DNA of 58,753 nt from Chlorobium sp. (GTDB taxonomy: Bacteria > Bacteroidota > Chlorobiia > Chlorobiales > Chlorobiaceae), in the NCBI GenBank assembly GCA_005843815.1, contig SZYA01000046.1:1-58753 (forward strand), in the 5' to 3' direction. The notes beneath the pieces were generated by a model. It saw only the letters and a list, made by a program, of their open reading frames with translations, was not told the origin of the DNA and made no database searches. Shown here piece after piece: positions 1 through 8,931 of the stretch (its first letter is position 1; each line of letters starts with the position of its first letter). A program made the position numbers and the translations under genes.

Positions 1-288
1 CCTCCATCAGAGCGTCTCGACAAGTTGCGCCGAGTGCCATCGCACGACCAAATGGAAACCGGCAACTTTTGACCATAAAAATCTTGCCGCTACGGCAGGA
101 AAAAACTGCATCACCTGCCACAAAGCTGACAGGCCTGCGGACAACCTCCATCAGAGCGTCTCGACAAGTTGCGCCGAGTGCCATCGCACGACCAAATGGA
201 AACCGGCAACTTTCGACCATAAAAATCTTGCCGCTGCGGCAGGAAAAAACTGCATCACCTGCCACAAAGCTGATCTACCAAAGGACAA
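1..288 (+). repeat. 144-bp tandem duplication of a diheme module
   Basis: Bases 1-126 recur at 145-270 with two substitutions that I can see, and the last ~18 bases of each unit differ. A third, diverged unit follows from about 289. The period is 48 codons, so the frame is kept and each unit carries two CxxCH motifs. This looks like recent in-frame expansion of the cytochrome, and more copies may lie left of the window. Confidence 0.9.
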
Positions 289-574
289 TCTGCACCGTCA
301 ATCGCAGTCAAACTGTGGAACATGCCATAGAACCACCAAATGGAAACCGGCAACATTCGACCACAACCGTTATTTCAGGCTCGACAGCGATCACCGGGTA
401 AGCTGCAAAACCTGTCACACTGATGCCAGTAACTATAAAAAGTATACCTGTTACAACTGTCATGAGCACACGGAGGCACGCATGGCATACAAACATCGTA
501 AAGAGGGAATCTCCAATTATCAGAATTGCGCAAAATGCCATCGTAATGGCGAAGCAGAGGGAGGTGACGATTAA
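2..574 (+). CDS. multiheme c-type cytochrome, 5'-truncated
   Basis: The frame is open from the left edge to a TAA and is absent from the ORF track because its start lies outside the window. The 190 visible codons hold eight CxxCH heme-attachment motifs: CAECH, CITCH, CAECH, CITCH, CGTCH, CKTCH, CYNCH and CAKCH. Conserved 'TFDH' segments between them may supply distal His ligands. CxxCH proteins of this kind are exported and matured to covalent c-type hemes, so an electron-transfer role in the periplasm or at the outer membrane is expected. The first two modules are almost identical copies of a 48-residue unit. The plus-strand ORF at 69..401 and the minus-strand ORF at 308..703 are shadows of this frame. 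The exact family (class III-like or larger) cannot be fixed without the N-terminus. Confidence 0.9.
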   Translation, partial: LHQSVSTSCAECHRTTKWKPATFDHKNLAATAGKNCITCHKADRPADNLHQSVSTSCAECHRTTKWKPATFDHKNLAAAAGKNCITCHKADLPKDNLHRQSQSNCGTCHRTTKWKPATFDHNRYFRLDSDHRVSCKTCHTDASNYKKYTCYNCHEHTEARMAYKHRKEGISNYQNCAKCHRNGEAEGGDD

Positions 575-687
575 TGCTGCCCGGTGTGGAGAAGATCTCG
601 CGGCAGCAAAATAAAAAATGCTTACATTGCGACGTTTAGATGTTGTAGGCGTTCTGTAACGTCTTCTGATGTAATCACCATAATCCT

Positions 688-957
688 TTGACCGATATGC
701 CACAAGAAGAGAGTATACAAAAGCCTCAGACTACAATAACACTCCAGGAGCTTCCACTGGGAGCCAAAGTGCTCATACCAGTCCTTGGTATCCCTTTAGC
801 TCTTCATGCCTTGACCGGCGCAGCCGTTGGCGCAGCCGTTGGAGCATTGACCTTTGCCGTCGGAGCGCTCTTTGTTGGGGTCACTCAAGGCAAATTACCC
901 AAACCTCCTGGGCAGTCATCGCAAAAAAGCACCGTTCCACCAGAAACAACGGCATGA
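688..957 (+). CDS. small glycine/alanine-rich membrane protein, unknown function
   Basis: I do not recognise a family. The 89-residue product has a polar N-terminus, one long hydrophobic Gly/Ala-rich stretch (about residues 27-67, containing 'GAAVGAAVGAL') and a Pro/Ser/Thr-rich tail. One long or two short membrane helices would fit. The track start is TTG; an in-frame ATG lies three codons later at 697, and neither has a clear Shine-Dalgarno. The stop overlaps the start of the NUDIX gene (ATGA), which suggests translational coupling and supports this being a real gene. It could still be a chance ORF. Confidence 0.5.
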   Translation: MTDMPQEESIQKPQTTITLQELPLGAKVLIPVLGIPLALHALTGAAVGAAVGALTFAVGALFVGVTQGKLPKPPGQSSQKSTVPPETTA

Positions 958-1349
958 GGCACCAGGGGGCCAGCATCATTTTTGTCAATAGCTCCGGTCA
1001 GGTCTTACTGGTGCTCAGGGATGACATTCCGTCAATAGCCTCTCCCGGAATGTGGGATTTACCGGGTGGGCATATTGAAGAGCATGAGAGCGCCGAAGAG
1101 TGTGTTGTGAGGGAGATGCTTGAAGAGATGGAGATCAACGTTGAAGGGTGCACGCTTTTCCGCAGCTACGAATTTTCTGATCGAAAAGAGTACATCTTTA
1201 CGCTACAGGTCGATTTTGAACCTCGCAATATTATTCTGCATGAAGGGCAGATGATCCGGTGGTTTTCCAAAGAAGAAGCCGCAAAAACCAAACTAGCCTG
1301 CGGCTTCAACAAAGTTCTCTCTGACTACTTTAACAGCCAGCAGAGATAA
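954..1349 (+). CDS. NUDIX hydrolase
   Basis: The 131-residue protein is the size of a single NUDIX domain. The NUDIX box is visible as 'GGHIEEHESAEECVVREMLEE' (about residues 40-60). It keeps the spacing G-x5-E-x7-RE-x2-EE that binds divalent metal, but the usual Gly after the last Glu pair is replaced (MEI). Members hydrolyse nucleoside diphosphates linked to another moiety; the substrate cannot be read from sequence. The ATG overlaps the stop of the upstream small gene, and the gene ends 28 bp before the convergent trxB. Confidence 0.9.
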   Translation: MRHQGASIIFVNSSGQVLLVLRDDIPSIASPGMWDLPGGHIEEHESAEECVVREMLEEMEINVEGCTLFRSYEFSDRKEYIFTLQVDFEPRNIILHEGQMIRWFSKEEAAKTKLACGFNKVLSDYFNSQQR

Positions 1350-1377
1350 CTTCACAGCACAAATACCGGGGGTAACT

Positions 1378-2313
1378 TTACCGTATTGTTTCGAGGAACC
1401 GCTCGGCATCAATAGCAGCCATACATCCTGTCCCCACAGCAGTCACTGCCTGTCGATAAGAGTTATCCTGAACATCACCACAGGCAAAAACCCCCGAAAC
1501 ATTGGTCTCTGTTGACGATTTCCTGGTTATAAGGTAACCATAGTCATCAAGATCAAGCTGATCCTTGAACAAACCAGAATTTGGCGCATGACCAATGCCA
1601 AGAAAAACGCCATCACAAGCATGCTCTGAAAACGCACCAGTCACCACATTTTTCAAACGGACTCCGGTTACCTTCTGACCATCACCAAGAATTTCATCAA
1701 CAACCTCACTGAGCATCATGCTGATTTTTGGATTTTTTCTGATGCGAAGGGTCATAATTTTCGATGCGCGAAACTCTTCACGGCGGTGTACAATAACCAC
1801 TTCTGAGGCAAATTTCGTTAAAAAGAGAGCCTCCTCCATTGCCGTATCACCACCACCAACCACAAAAACCTTGCAATCACGAAAGAAAAATCCATCGCAG
1901 GTTGCACAGGCAGAGACACCTTTGCCACGATAGCGATTTTCTGATTCCAAGCCGAGCCATTTGGCATTGGCTCCCGTAGCAACAATAAGTGAGTGGGTTA
2001 AAAATTCGCGACCATCCTCAAGCGTAAGGCAAAATGGACTTCTTGAAAGATCAACATCCGTAACACTCCCCCCCACAAACTCCGCGCCAAACTTTGCCGC
2101 CTGCTCACGCATTTTAGCCATCAGTTCCGGCCCACGAATACCCTCCGGGAAACCTGGAAAATTCTCTATCTCCGTCGTAATCATAAGCTGGCCACCCGGC
2201 TGCATACCCTCAATAACCAAAGGAGTGATATTTGCCCTCCCCAGGTATATGGCCGCAGTATATCCGGCAGGACCGGTTCCCATGATAACAAGATCGCGTA
2301 CGTTACTCTCCAT
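1378..2313 (-). CDS. trxB: thioredoxin reductase
   Basis: The flavoenzyme passes electrons from NADPH (or another donor) to thioredoxin in the cytoplasm. It shows the N-terminal FAD motif 'GTGPAGYTAA', the redox-active 'CATC', the nucleotide-binding 'GGGDTAMEEA' and the C-terminal FAD segment 'GVFACGDVQD'. At 311 residues from my chosen start it has the family's usual length. The track ORF begins at a TTG directly after the trxA stop and adds 29 residues that match nothing expected; the ATG at 2313 ('MESNVRDLVIMGTG') puts the Rossmann motif where it belongs. It lies immediately downstream of trxA, so the pair is probably one operon. Confidence 0.95.
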   Translation of the reverse strand: MESNVRDLVIMGTGPAGYTAAIYLGRANITPLVIEGMQPGGQLMITTEIENFPGFPEGIRGPELMAKMREQAAKFGAEFVGGSVTDVDLSRSPFCLTLEDGREFLTHSLIVATGANAKWLGLESENRYRGKGVSACATCDGFFFRDCKVFVVGGGDTAMEEALFLTKFASEVVIVHRREEFRASKIMTLRIRKNPKISMMLSEVVDEILGDGQKVTGVRLKNVVTGAFSEHACDGVFLGIGHAPNSGLFKDQLDLDDYGYLITRKSSTETNVSGVFACGDVQDNSYRQAVTAVGTGCMAAIDAERFLETIR

Positions 2314-2400
2314 GATGCTTTTTCGGACAGGAATGAATAAAGGAAAGCTGGCTACCCATGGTGATAATCCTGAGCAGCCAGCATTGTTACTCTCGCTCAA

Positions 2401-2730
2401 TCAGCCGATATGCTCATCGATTTTCTTGGCGATCATGTTTTTTGGCATGGCACCAAGCATCTGGTCGACAACCTGGCCATTCTTGAAAACAAGCAGGGAG
2501 GGGATGCTCCTTATACCATACTGTGCGGCAATATTGGGGTTCTCATCAACGTTGACTTTTGCAATAATGGCCCGTCCTTCGTAATCGCCGGCAAGCTCCT
2601 CAATAACAGGACCGAGCACCATACACGGGCCACACCATGCCGCCCAAAAATCAACCAGCGCAACCTTGTCAGAATCAAGTATCTCCGACTTGAAATTCTG
2701 GTCTGTGGCCACAAGATATTTTCCACTCAT
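2401..2730 (-). CDS. trxA: thioredoxin
   Basis: The 109-residue thioredoxin is a cytoplasmic disulfide reductant. It has the catalytic 'WCGPC' at about residues 33-37, the preceding 'DFWAAW' strand and the cis-proline 'RSIPSLLVF'. The length is standard. It is transcribed ahead of trxB on the same strand, and the two form the electron donor/acceptor pair. Confidence 0.97.
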   Translation of the reverse strand: MSGKYLVATDQNFKSEILDSDKVALVDFWAAWCGPCMVLGPVIEELAGDYEGRAIIAKVNVDENPNIAAQYGIRSIPSLLVFKNGQVVDQMLGAMPKNMIAKKIDEHIG

Positions 2731-2829
2731 TATTTTTATCTACCGGTTTTAAATTAATAATCAGTCTTGACAATACAATGACAAACAACAGTTCAAGAAA
2801 GTAATAAAATTCTTCTTAAACAAGGCATC

Positions 2830-5800
2830 CTATCCAGAAATCCGCACGTTATCAGTACCAAGAATCTTCTCAAGCTTTTCAATGGTAGCCTCAACTGGAT
2901 CGACAGGGGTACTTCGGGCAAAAAGAGTGATGGTCTCAATGTTATCTCCCGATTGCGCCTTCACCTCGAACTCAACCGGTGTGCCGCCCTTGCTGGAATC
3001 AAAAATTTTCCGCACCTCCCCAAGTTTTTCAATCTGCAGAGGATCATCGGCATCAATGTTAAGAACAAGTTTCTTGACAAGGGTGTGCCTCACCTTTTTA
3101 ATCGGCACAACGTCCCTGACAAGCAGCTTGAGCATACCACCACTCACCTCTCCTTCAGCCACAAGCATCAGCACCTCCTCTGGACTGATGAGATGGCCAT
3201 ACTGCTCATAGAGACTTGCAAAAACGGTAAAATCGGCCTTGCCGGTAAAATCCTCGATAGTACCAAAAAGCATCTGCTTTCCCTTCTTGTCCTGGTGGTG
3301 CTTCACCGATACTATAACACCGATCACCTTGTACTGCTTGGCCGCAACAACCTCTTTTGCCTGAAGCTGAAGCGTGGTAAACGCCTGCCAGTCTCGACGG
3401 TACGTCTCGAGTGGATGGTGGCTCAGGTAAAAACCAACCAGCCTCTTTTCATGAAGAAGTTTTTCCGCTTCAGGCATCATCTCCGCAGACTCCATGTCGG
3501 GATAGTGCGCCTCCTCAAGCTCCGCGCCATCCTCAGCCGAAAAAAAACCACACTGCCCAAGGGTCACTGAACGATTCTGCATCTGCCCGAACTTGATAGC
3601 CTTGTCAACATTGGCAAGCAGTTTTGCGCGATGCTGGTCAATCTCGTCGAACGCCCCTGAAAGAATAAGGCATTCAAGCGCCTTGCGGTTCATAACCCGA
3701 AGATCGACCGATACAGCCAGATCAAAGAGATTGACAAAATCACGTTTTCGACGCATCCTTGAGGTAACAACCGCCTTTGCCGCACCACCAACCTGCTTGA
3801 TGGCGCTGAGACCAACCCGGATGAATGAGCGCCCGTCAGCATCCTCCACCGAAAAAAGCGCATCACTTTTGTTGATTGATGGGGGAAGCGTTGCTATGCC
3901 AAAACTTTTCGCCTCATCAGTCAAATGCTTCATCCGTTCAATATCACCAATTTCACTGTTCAGGACAGCCGTCACAAACTCAATCGTGTAGTGAGCCTTG
4001 AGGTAGCCAGTCCAGTAGGCAAGCACTCCATAAGCCGCAGAGTGGCTCTTGTTAAAACCATACCCGGCAAATTCGGCCATCAGTTCAAAAACCCTTGTTG
4101 CAAGCGTATCATGCACCCCCTGATCAATAGCACCTTTGACAAAATCAGCTTTGTACTTCTCCATAATTTCAGGCTTCTTTTTACCCATCGCCTTGCGCAG
4201 ATTATCCGCCTTGGCAAGCGAAAAGCCACCCATCACCTGTGAAATCTGCATCACCTGCTCCTGATAGACAATAACACCGTAGGTCTCCTTCAGAATACCC
4301 TCAAGCATCGGGTGCATATAATCGATTGCCTCCCTTCCATGCTTGCGATCGACAAAGAGATCCACGGCATTGCGACGCTCGTCAATCCGCGCATTGAGAG
4401 CGCCCGGACGGTAGAGAGCGCTCATGGCGATGATATCGCCAATCTGGGTGGGCTGCAAGCGGGTCATGTAACTCTGCATACCGGATGACTCAAACTGGAA
4501 AATACCGGCCATCTTCCCCTCCTGAAAAATCTTGAAGGTCTTGCGATCGGTCATTGGCACCTTCTCAAGCTCAATATCAAGATTGTGGCGCCGTTTGATC
4601 ATCTTCAGCGTCTCATCAATAACGGCAAGCGTCTCAAGACCGAGATAATCGATCTTGAGCAGTCCGGAGGTCTCTATCCAGTTCTTGTCGAACTGGGTTA
4701 CCACCTGTTTCTCCTCACTGCCAACCGATGCTTTGCCCTTTACCTGTTCAGGTGCATCAAGATCAAACTCATCGGCAAACATGCGCACCTCGGTCTCAAT
4801 CTTGTTGGAGACATAGAGCGGAACCTGCTCCTCCAGCGGACCATCGGTAATCACCACCGCTCCGGCGTGCATGGAGACGTTACGTGCCCGCCCCTCAAGC
4901 GCACGGGCTGAGGCCATCAGTTCACGCAGTTCAGGAGTACTTTCAGCCAGTTGCTTCAGCTCTCTGGCTTCGTTCAGCGCCTTTTCAAGGGTAATACCAG
5001 GCTTGACAGGAACCAGTTTTGCCAGTTTATCCACCAGAGTGAGTGGAACCTCAAGCGCCCGACCCGCATCACGAATTGCCGCCTTGGCACCAAAGGTACC
5101 GATGGCAATAACCTTGGCAACACTCTCGGCACCATACTTTTCAACCGTATATTCGAGAACCTTCTGCTTGCCAACAGGGGTAAAATCAATATCGATATCA
5201 GGCATTGAGGAGCGCTCAGGATTAAGAAATCGCTCAAAAAGCAGCTTGTACTTCAGCGGATCAATCCTGGTGATACCGGTAAGATAGGCGACAATACTCC
5301 CCGCCGCTGATCCCCGGCCAGGACCAACCGAATAACCAAGGCGCCTTGATGCTGCAATAAGGTCGCTGACAATAAGAAAGTAGGAGCTGAAGCCCATCTT
5401 TTCAATCACCCCGAGTTCGAGTTCTATTCTCGCCTTCACCTCTTCGGCAGAGATGCCATCGACCGAAGCATCAGTATACTTCTCCCTGGCCCCCTCCCAA
5501 GTGAGATGACGAAGATATTCCGCCTCATTATCAAACCCCTCGGGCAGAGGGAAATGCGGCAGCACAGGCTCCTTGTCACCAAATTGGTAGGAGCACTTTT
5601 CCGCAATGCGCACCGTATTGGTCAACTCCCCATGCTCATCACTGAAGAGTGCGCTCATCTCCTCAGAGGATTTCAGGTAATGGTCACTCCCCTCAAGTGC
5701 AAGCAAATTCGGGCTGGAAAGCTTCTCCTTGGTTCGATTTGCCACCATTGCCCTGTAACAGCCGGCATCCTTTCGCTCGAGATAGTGAACATTATTGGTG

Positions 5801-6399
5801 GCAACCAGCTCAACAGAAAATTTTTCCCCAAGTGCAATAATCTGCTCGTTGAGCTTTTCATCAAACGGGGTCTGATGACGCTGGAGCTCCAGATAGAAAT
5901 TATCACCAAAAATCTCCTGATAGTAAGCGGTGAAGGTTTCAGCCTCATCAAGAGCGCCAGCAAGCAGTGCCCTCCCTATTCTTCCCGACGAGTAACCTGA
6001 AAGAGCAACAAGCCCCTCATGATAGCGCTCAAGCAGACGGCTCTCAATGTGCGGCATACCATTCAGAAATCCATCTTTTGCCGCTCTCGACAAAAGAATA
6101 CAGAGATTTTTGTATCCCACCTCATTCTGTACCAGCACAATCAGCGAAGGAGAGACCGGAACACGCCGACCCTGATGGGCATCAGCTTCAAGCAGCAGAA
6201 GTTCACTGCCGATAATAAGACGCACACCAGCATTTTTCGCCTCACTGAAAAGCTCCGGCATGTTAAACATGGCGCAATAATCGGTAACTGCAATACTTTT
6301 CATGCCAAACTTCAACGCTGCGGCAAACAACTCATAGGGAAAAATTGGACTGCTCTGCATGGAGTAGTGCGTATGAGCGTGCAAGTGTATAAAATCCAT
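2830..6399 (-). CDS. dnaE: DNA polymerase III alpha subunit
   Basis: This is the replicative polymerase catalytic subunit, 1189 residues from the chosen start. Visible parts are the N-terminal PHP domain ('HLHAHTHYS'), the polymerase core with the metal-binding 'PDIDIDF', the 'GPGRGSAAGS' segment, 'SMHAGAVV', the fingers/beta-binding region, and a C-terminal OB-fold-like region starting near 'YKVIGVIVSV'. The track ORF extends 31 residues further upstream to 6492, but the conserved N-terminus of the family starts at 'MDFIHLHAHTHYS'. No strong Shine-Dalgarno decides between them. It lies upstream of trxA with a ~100-bp gap, so co-transcription is uncertain. Confidence 0.95.
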   Translation of the reverse strand: MDFIHLHAHTHYSMQSSPIFPYELFAAALKFGMKSIAVTDYCAMFNMPELFSEAKNAGVRLIIGSELLLLEADAHQGRRVPVSPSLIVLVQNEVGYKNLCILLSRAAKDGFLNGMPHIESRLLERYHEGLVALSGYSSGRIGRALLAGALDEAETFTAYYQEIFGDNFYLELQRHQTPFDEKLNEQIIALGEKFSVELVATNNVHYLERKDAGCYRAMVANRTKEKLSSPNLLALEGSDHYLKSSEEMSALFSDEHGELTNTVRIAEKCSYQFGDKEPVLPHFPLPEGFDNEAEYLRHLTWEGAREKYTDASVDGISAEEVKARIELELGVIEKMGFSSYFLIVSDLIAASRRLGYSVGPGRGSAAGSIVAYLTGITRIDPLKYKLLFERFLNPERSSMPDIDIDFTPVGKQKVLEYTVEKYGAESVAKVIAIGTFGAKAAIRDAGRALEVPLTLVDKLAKLVPVKPGITLEKALNEARELKQLAESTPELRELMASARALEGRARNVSMHAGAVVITDGPLEEQVPLYVSNKIETEVRMFADEFDLDAPEQVKGKASVGSEEKQVVTQFDKNWIETSGLLKIDYLGLETLAVIDETLKMIKRRHNLDIELEKVPMTDRKTFKIFQEGKMAGIFQFESSGMQSYMTRLQPTQIGDIIAMSALYRPGALNARIDERRNAVDLFVDRKHGREAIDYMHPMLEGILKETYGVIVYQEQVMQISQVMGGFSLAKADNLRKAMGKKKPEIMEKYKADFVKGAIDQGVHDTLATRVFELMAEFAGYGFNKSHSAAYGVLAYWTGYLKAHYTIEFVTAVLNSEIGDIERMKHLTDEAKSFGIATLPPSINKSDALFSVEDADGRSFIRVGLSAIKQVGGAAKAVVTSRMRRKRDFVNLFDLAVSVDLRVMNRKALECLILSGAFDEIDQHRAKLLANVDKAIKFGQMQNRSVTLGQCGFFSAEDGAELEEAHYPDMESAEMMPEAEKLLHEKRLVGFYLSHHPLETYRRDWQAFTTLQLQAKEVVAAKQYKVIGVIVSVKHHQDKKGKQMLFGTIEDFTGKADFTVFASLYEQYGHLISPEEVLMLVAEGEVSGGMLKLLVRDVVPIKKVRHTLVKKLVLNIDADDPLQIEKLGEVRKIFDSSKGGTPVEFEVKAQSGDNIETITLFARSTPVDPVEATIEKLEKILGTDNVRISG

Positions 6400-6574
6400 A
6401 ACAGACAAAAACCGATCATTTTTTGAGAAATTGTGAAGAGATGCCTCGTCAACAAACGACATACTATCAACTACAGAGCATTGGAAAGCCAAAATAGCAC
6501 ATTTTTTAACGAGAAATTTACCGATAATTCTTTCACTGTTTTATGGCCATAACGCTTTTTTTTATATTATGAGG

Positions 6575-6616
6575 GTAGTACTCTCCCTGTAGTACTCTCC
6601 CTGTAGTACTCTCCCC
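6575..6616 (+). repeat. three direct repeats of a 14-bp unit
   Basis: The unit GTAGTACTCTCCCT occurs three times head to tail with one change in the last copy, ending 15 bp before the LRR gene's start. Each unit contains the palindrome AGTACT. It may be an operator array or a slippage-prone repeat; no known regulator motif is recognised. Confidence 0.85.
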
Positions 6617-6631
6617 GCAATATTAAATGCC

Positions 6632-7849
6632 TTGAGAATTTTGGAGCAACATACCTACAATCAGTGCCCGATCTGTGGCTACCCACTCACCATGGACAAC
6701 GCAGTATGTCCCAGGTGCGGAAACGATATTTTTGAAGATATCTCTTCGCTTGACCAACAATCACCGGAATCTCACCATCATAACCTTGAGGATAAAAAAG
6801 CTGAGTGGTTCACCCGCTGCCTGACTGAAAAGCTTGATATTACCACAGACGACGCTGCGGTTCACCCTCGGCAAGAAAAAAATGAGCAGCCTGATAATAC
6901 ACCGCATGCTTACCAGAACAACAATGAGGAAGAGTACCTTCGCACTGTTTCAAGAGCAGAGGTAATACACGACTCTGCTGCCCGAAAAAAATGGTGGAAC
7001 AGCATCACCTCCGACTGGAAGGATGTCGTTAAAACAACCCTGAAGCTTAGCCGCGAGCCATCGGATAAAGAGCTGCTTGCCTTTTTTGAGACAACACATC
7101 TCCGATGCGACAATAGAAGAATTCACAATCTGTTACCCGTTCGTCTCCTTGAAAAGTTGCAGCACCTCCGTTGCGATGAGTCGCCTGTAGAAGCTCTTGA
7201 ACCTCTTATGCATCTCACAAAACTGCAGCACCTCTACGCCTTCGACTGCGATTTTGCATCGCTTGAGCCTATTCGTAACCTTGCAACCCTGAAACTTCTC
7301 TGGGTTTCAAGCACCCGGATAAACTCCCTTGAGCCAATCCGCCAGCTTTTCAATCTTGAAGAGCTCTATTGCTCCGAAACCACGATCACTGATCTCTCTC
7401 CTTTGAAAGGGCTGATCAAACTTCAAAAACTCAGTTGCTACAAAACAGCAGTCTCCTCCCTTGACCCAATTCGGAACCTTGAAAATCTCATTGAGCTTGG
7501 CATAAACAATTCAGGTATCAGCAATCTGGCACCACTCTCAGGGCTTAAAAATCTTGAATATCTCAGGTGCAACAAAACAGGTATCAAAAGTATTGAGAAG
7601 CTGAGAACTCTCACCGAGCTGCGAGAATTGAGCCTGGCACAAACACCCCTTGTCTCAATTGATGCGCTGGAAGAGCTTTATAACCTCGAAGAGCTTGATA
7701 TCTGCAATACCCTGGTCACCACCATCGGCCCCATAATGCATCTGCAGCACCTTGAAAAAATTGAACTTACAGCAGGCAGCATTTCCGATGAGGAGCTCGA
7801 ACGCTTTTTTGAACTCCATCCTGACTGCGAAGTGGTGCTCAAACCCTAA
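6632..7849 (+). CDS. zinc-ribbon leucine-rich-repeat protein
   Basis: The N-terminus carries a zinc-ribbon pair 'CPICGYPL...CPRCG' (about residues 18-37). A polar, probably disordered linker follows. From about residue 165 to the end there are eight to nine 22-residue leucine-rich repeats of the SDS22/internalin type ('LEPIRNLATLKLLWVSSTRINS'). There is no signal peptide, so it is presumably cytoplasmic, and such solenoids bind proteins. The start is uncertain: the track uses TTG at 6632, a second in-frame TTG lies at 6641, and no ATG precedes the zinc ribbon. The function is unknown. It is followed by a terminator and then by a caspase-like gene on the same strand. Confidence 0.85.
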   Translation: MRILEQHTYNQCPICGYPLTMDNAVCPRCGNDIFEDISSLDQQSPESHHHNLEDKKAEWFTRCLTEKLDITTDDAAVHPRQEKNEQPDNTPHAYQNNNEEEYLRTVSRAEVIHDSAARKKWWNSITSDWKDVVKTTLKLSREPSDKELLAFFETTHLRCDNRRIHNLLPVRLLEKLQHLRCDESPVEALEPLMHLTKLQHLYAFDCDFASLEPIRNLATLKLLWVSSTRINSLEPIRQLFNLEELYCSETTITDLSPLKGLIKLQKLSCYKTAVSSLDPIRNLENLIELGINNSGISNLAPLSGLKNLEYLRCNKTGIKSIEKLRTLTELRELSLAQTPLVSIDALEELYNLEELDICNTLVTTIGPIMHLQHLEKIELTAGSISDEELERFFELHPDCEVVLKP

Positions 7850-7893
7850 CAAATAAAATCGCCAGCATGGATTGATATTAAAATTTGGTGCTG

Positions 7894-7930
7894 AAAGCCA
7901 TTTTTATTATCATAACAAGATGGCTTTTTT
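7894..7930 (+). terminator. rho-independent terminator after the LRR gene
   Basis: An 8-bp perfect stem (AAAGCCAT / ATGGCTTT) with an 18-nt loop runs into a T tract, 45 bp after the LRR stop codon. It separates the LRR gene from the caspase-like gene. Confidence 0.7.
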
Positions 7931-8011
7931 ACACCGCCCGACACCTCAGCGGCATAACCGTAGATAGACCGTGCGGCTTTTTTTCACCTCAATAACAATG
8001 GAGTGGCGCTC

Positions 8012-8866
8012 ATGACAAAAAAAGCTTTACTTGTCGGAATTAATGATTATGCCCCTGTTGGTGCAGGTGGGCCTGATCTGCGTGGATGCGTAAACGATGT
8101 TCAGGATATGGCCAACACCCTCTCAGTTCTCGACATTGTGCCTGCAAGCCCGACAACAATGCGTATTCTTACCGATGCTCGAGCAACCAGAGGCACTATA
8201 ATGAGTGGACTGAAATGGCTGACAACCGGAGCAAAAAGTGGTGACCTCCTGATATTCCACTACTCTGGCCATGGTTCGCAAGTGATTGATGTAGAGGGAG
8301 ATGAGCCTGACGGAAAAGATGAAACCATCTGTCCTCACGACTTTGCATCTGCGGGCATGATCAAAGATGACGATTTGCGCCAGGCATTTGCCAACCTTCC
8401 TGCCGGAGTTAATCTTGATGTTATTCTCGACTCCTGCCATTCAGGCAGCGGAACCAGAGAGTTAGCCGCACTTGCAACCACCGGTGATGCACTGAGTGTC
8501 AGCTACCGGTTTGTTGAACCACCCATCGACTGGGGCTTCTTCCTTGATGCAAATCCTTCGCTCCCGGTGCGCGGTATACTCAAGCCCAAAAAAGGAGTAA
8601 AGGACATAAGCATTGCAGCAGGCTTGAATCACGTCTTGTGGGCAGGCTGCCGCGACAACCAAACCTCAGCAGAAGCGGCTATCGGGGGTATTTACAGAGG
8701 AGTATTCACCTATAACTTTTGCAAGGTTTTAAGGGGTGCTGGCGTAACAATCACAAGGAAAAACCTTGACAGTCAGGTAGCAAGAAATATCAAGGCTATG
8801 GGCTATGCACAGATACCGCAGCTTGAGGGTACTTCGGCCTCTTGCGCCCAGCAAGCATTCACGTAA
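8012..8866 (+). CDS. caspase-like (peptidase C14) protein
   Basis: The 284-residue single-domain protein has the metacaspase/caspase p20 fold signatures. It starts 'KALLVGINDY', has the catalytic His in 'HYSGHGSQ' and the catalytic Cys in 'DSCHSGSG'. Family members cleave after Arg/Lys or Asp and serve in signalling, stress or defence; the substrate here is unknown. No signal peptide or fused sensor is visible. I start at ATG 8012 because GGAG lies 8 bp upstream, rather than at the track's GTG 8003. Both dyad residues are present, so it should be active. Confidence 0.9.
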   Translation: MTKKALLVGINDYAPVGAGGPDLRGCVNDVQDMANTLSVLDIVPASPTTMRILTDARATRGTIMSGLKWLTTGAKSGDLLIFHYSGHGSQVIDVEGDEPDGKDETICPHDFASAGMIKDDDLRQAFANLPAGVNLDVILDSCHSGSGTRELAALATTGDALSVSYRFVEPPIDWGFFLDANPSLPVRGILKPKKGVKDISIAAGLNHVLWAGCRDNQTSAEAAIGGIYRGVFTYNFCKVLRGAGVTITRKNLDSQVARNIKAMGYAQIPQLEGTSASCAQQAFT

Positions 8867-8918
8867 CCACTGATCAGTGGCGATGTCGGCAATCACTCTT
8901 GCCGACATCGCCACTGAT
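8867..8918. terminator. 20-bp perfect hairpin with a nested palindrome
   Basis: A 20-bp perfect inverted repeat (8873-8892 with 8899-8918, 6-nt loop) begins just after the caspase-like stop. A 14-bp palindrome, CCACTGATCAGTGG (8867-8880), overlaps its left arm, so two alternative hairpins are possible. There is no strong T tract. It sits between convergent genes (caspase-like and pgi) and is best read as a bidirectional transcription end. Confidence 0.7.
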
Positions 8919-8931
8919 TATCAGGATTCAA

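Noticed and set aside
1-288. CRISPR-like repeat
   Set aside because: The direct repeat is a 48-codon in-frame protein module with no spacers.
308-703. 131-aa minus-strand ORF
   Set aside because: It lies opposite the multiheme cytochrome frame with eight CxxCH motifs and has no recognisable features.
2314-2400. N-terminal 29-residue extension of trxB from TTG
   Set aside because: The family N-terminus begins at ATG 2313, and the extension directly abuts the trxA stop with no RBS.
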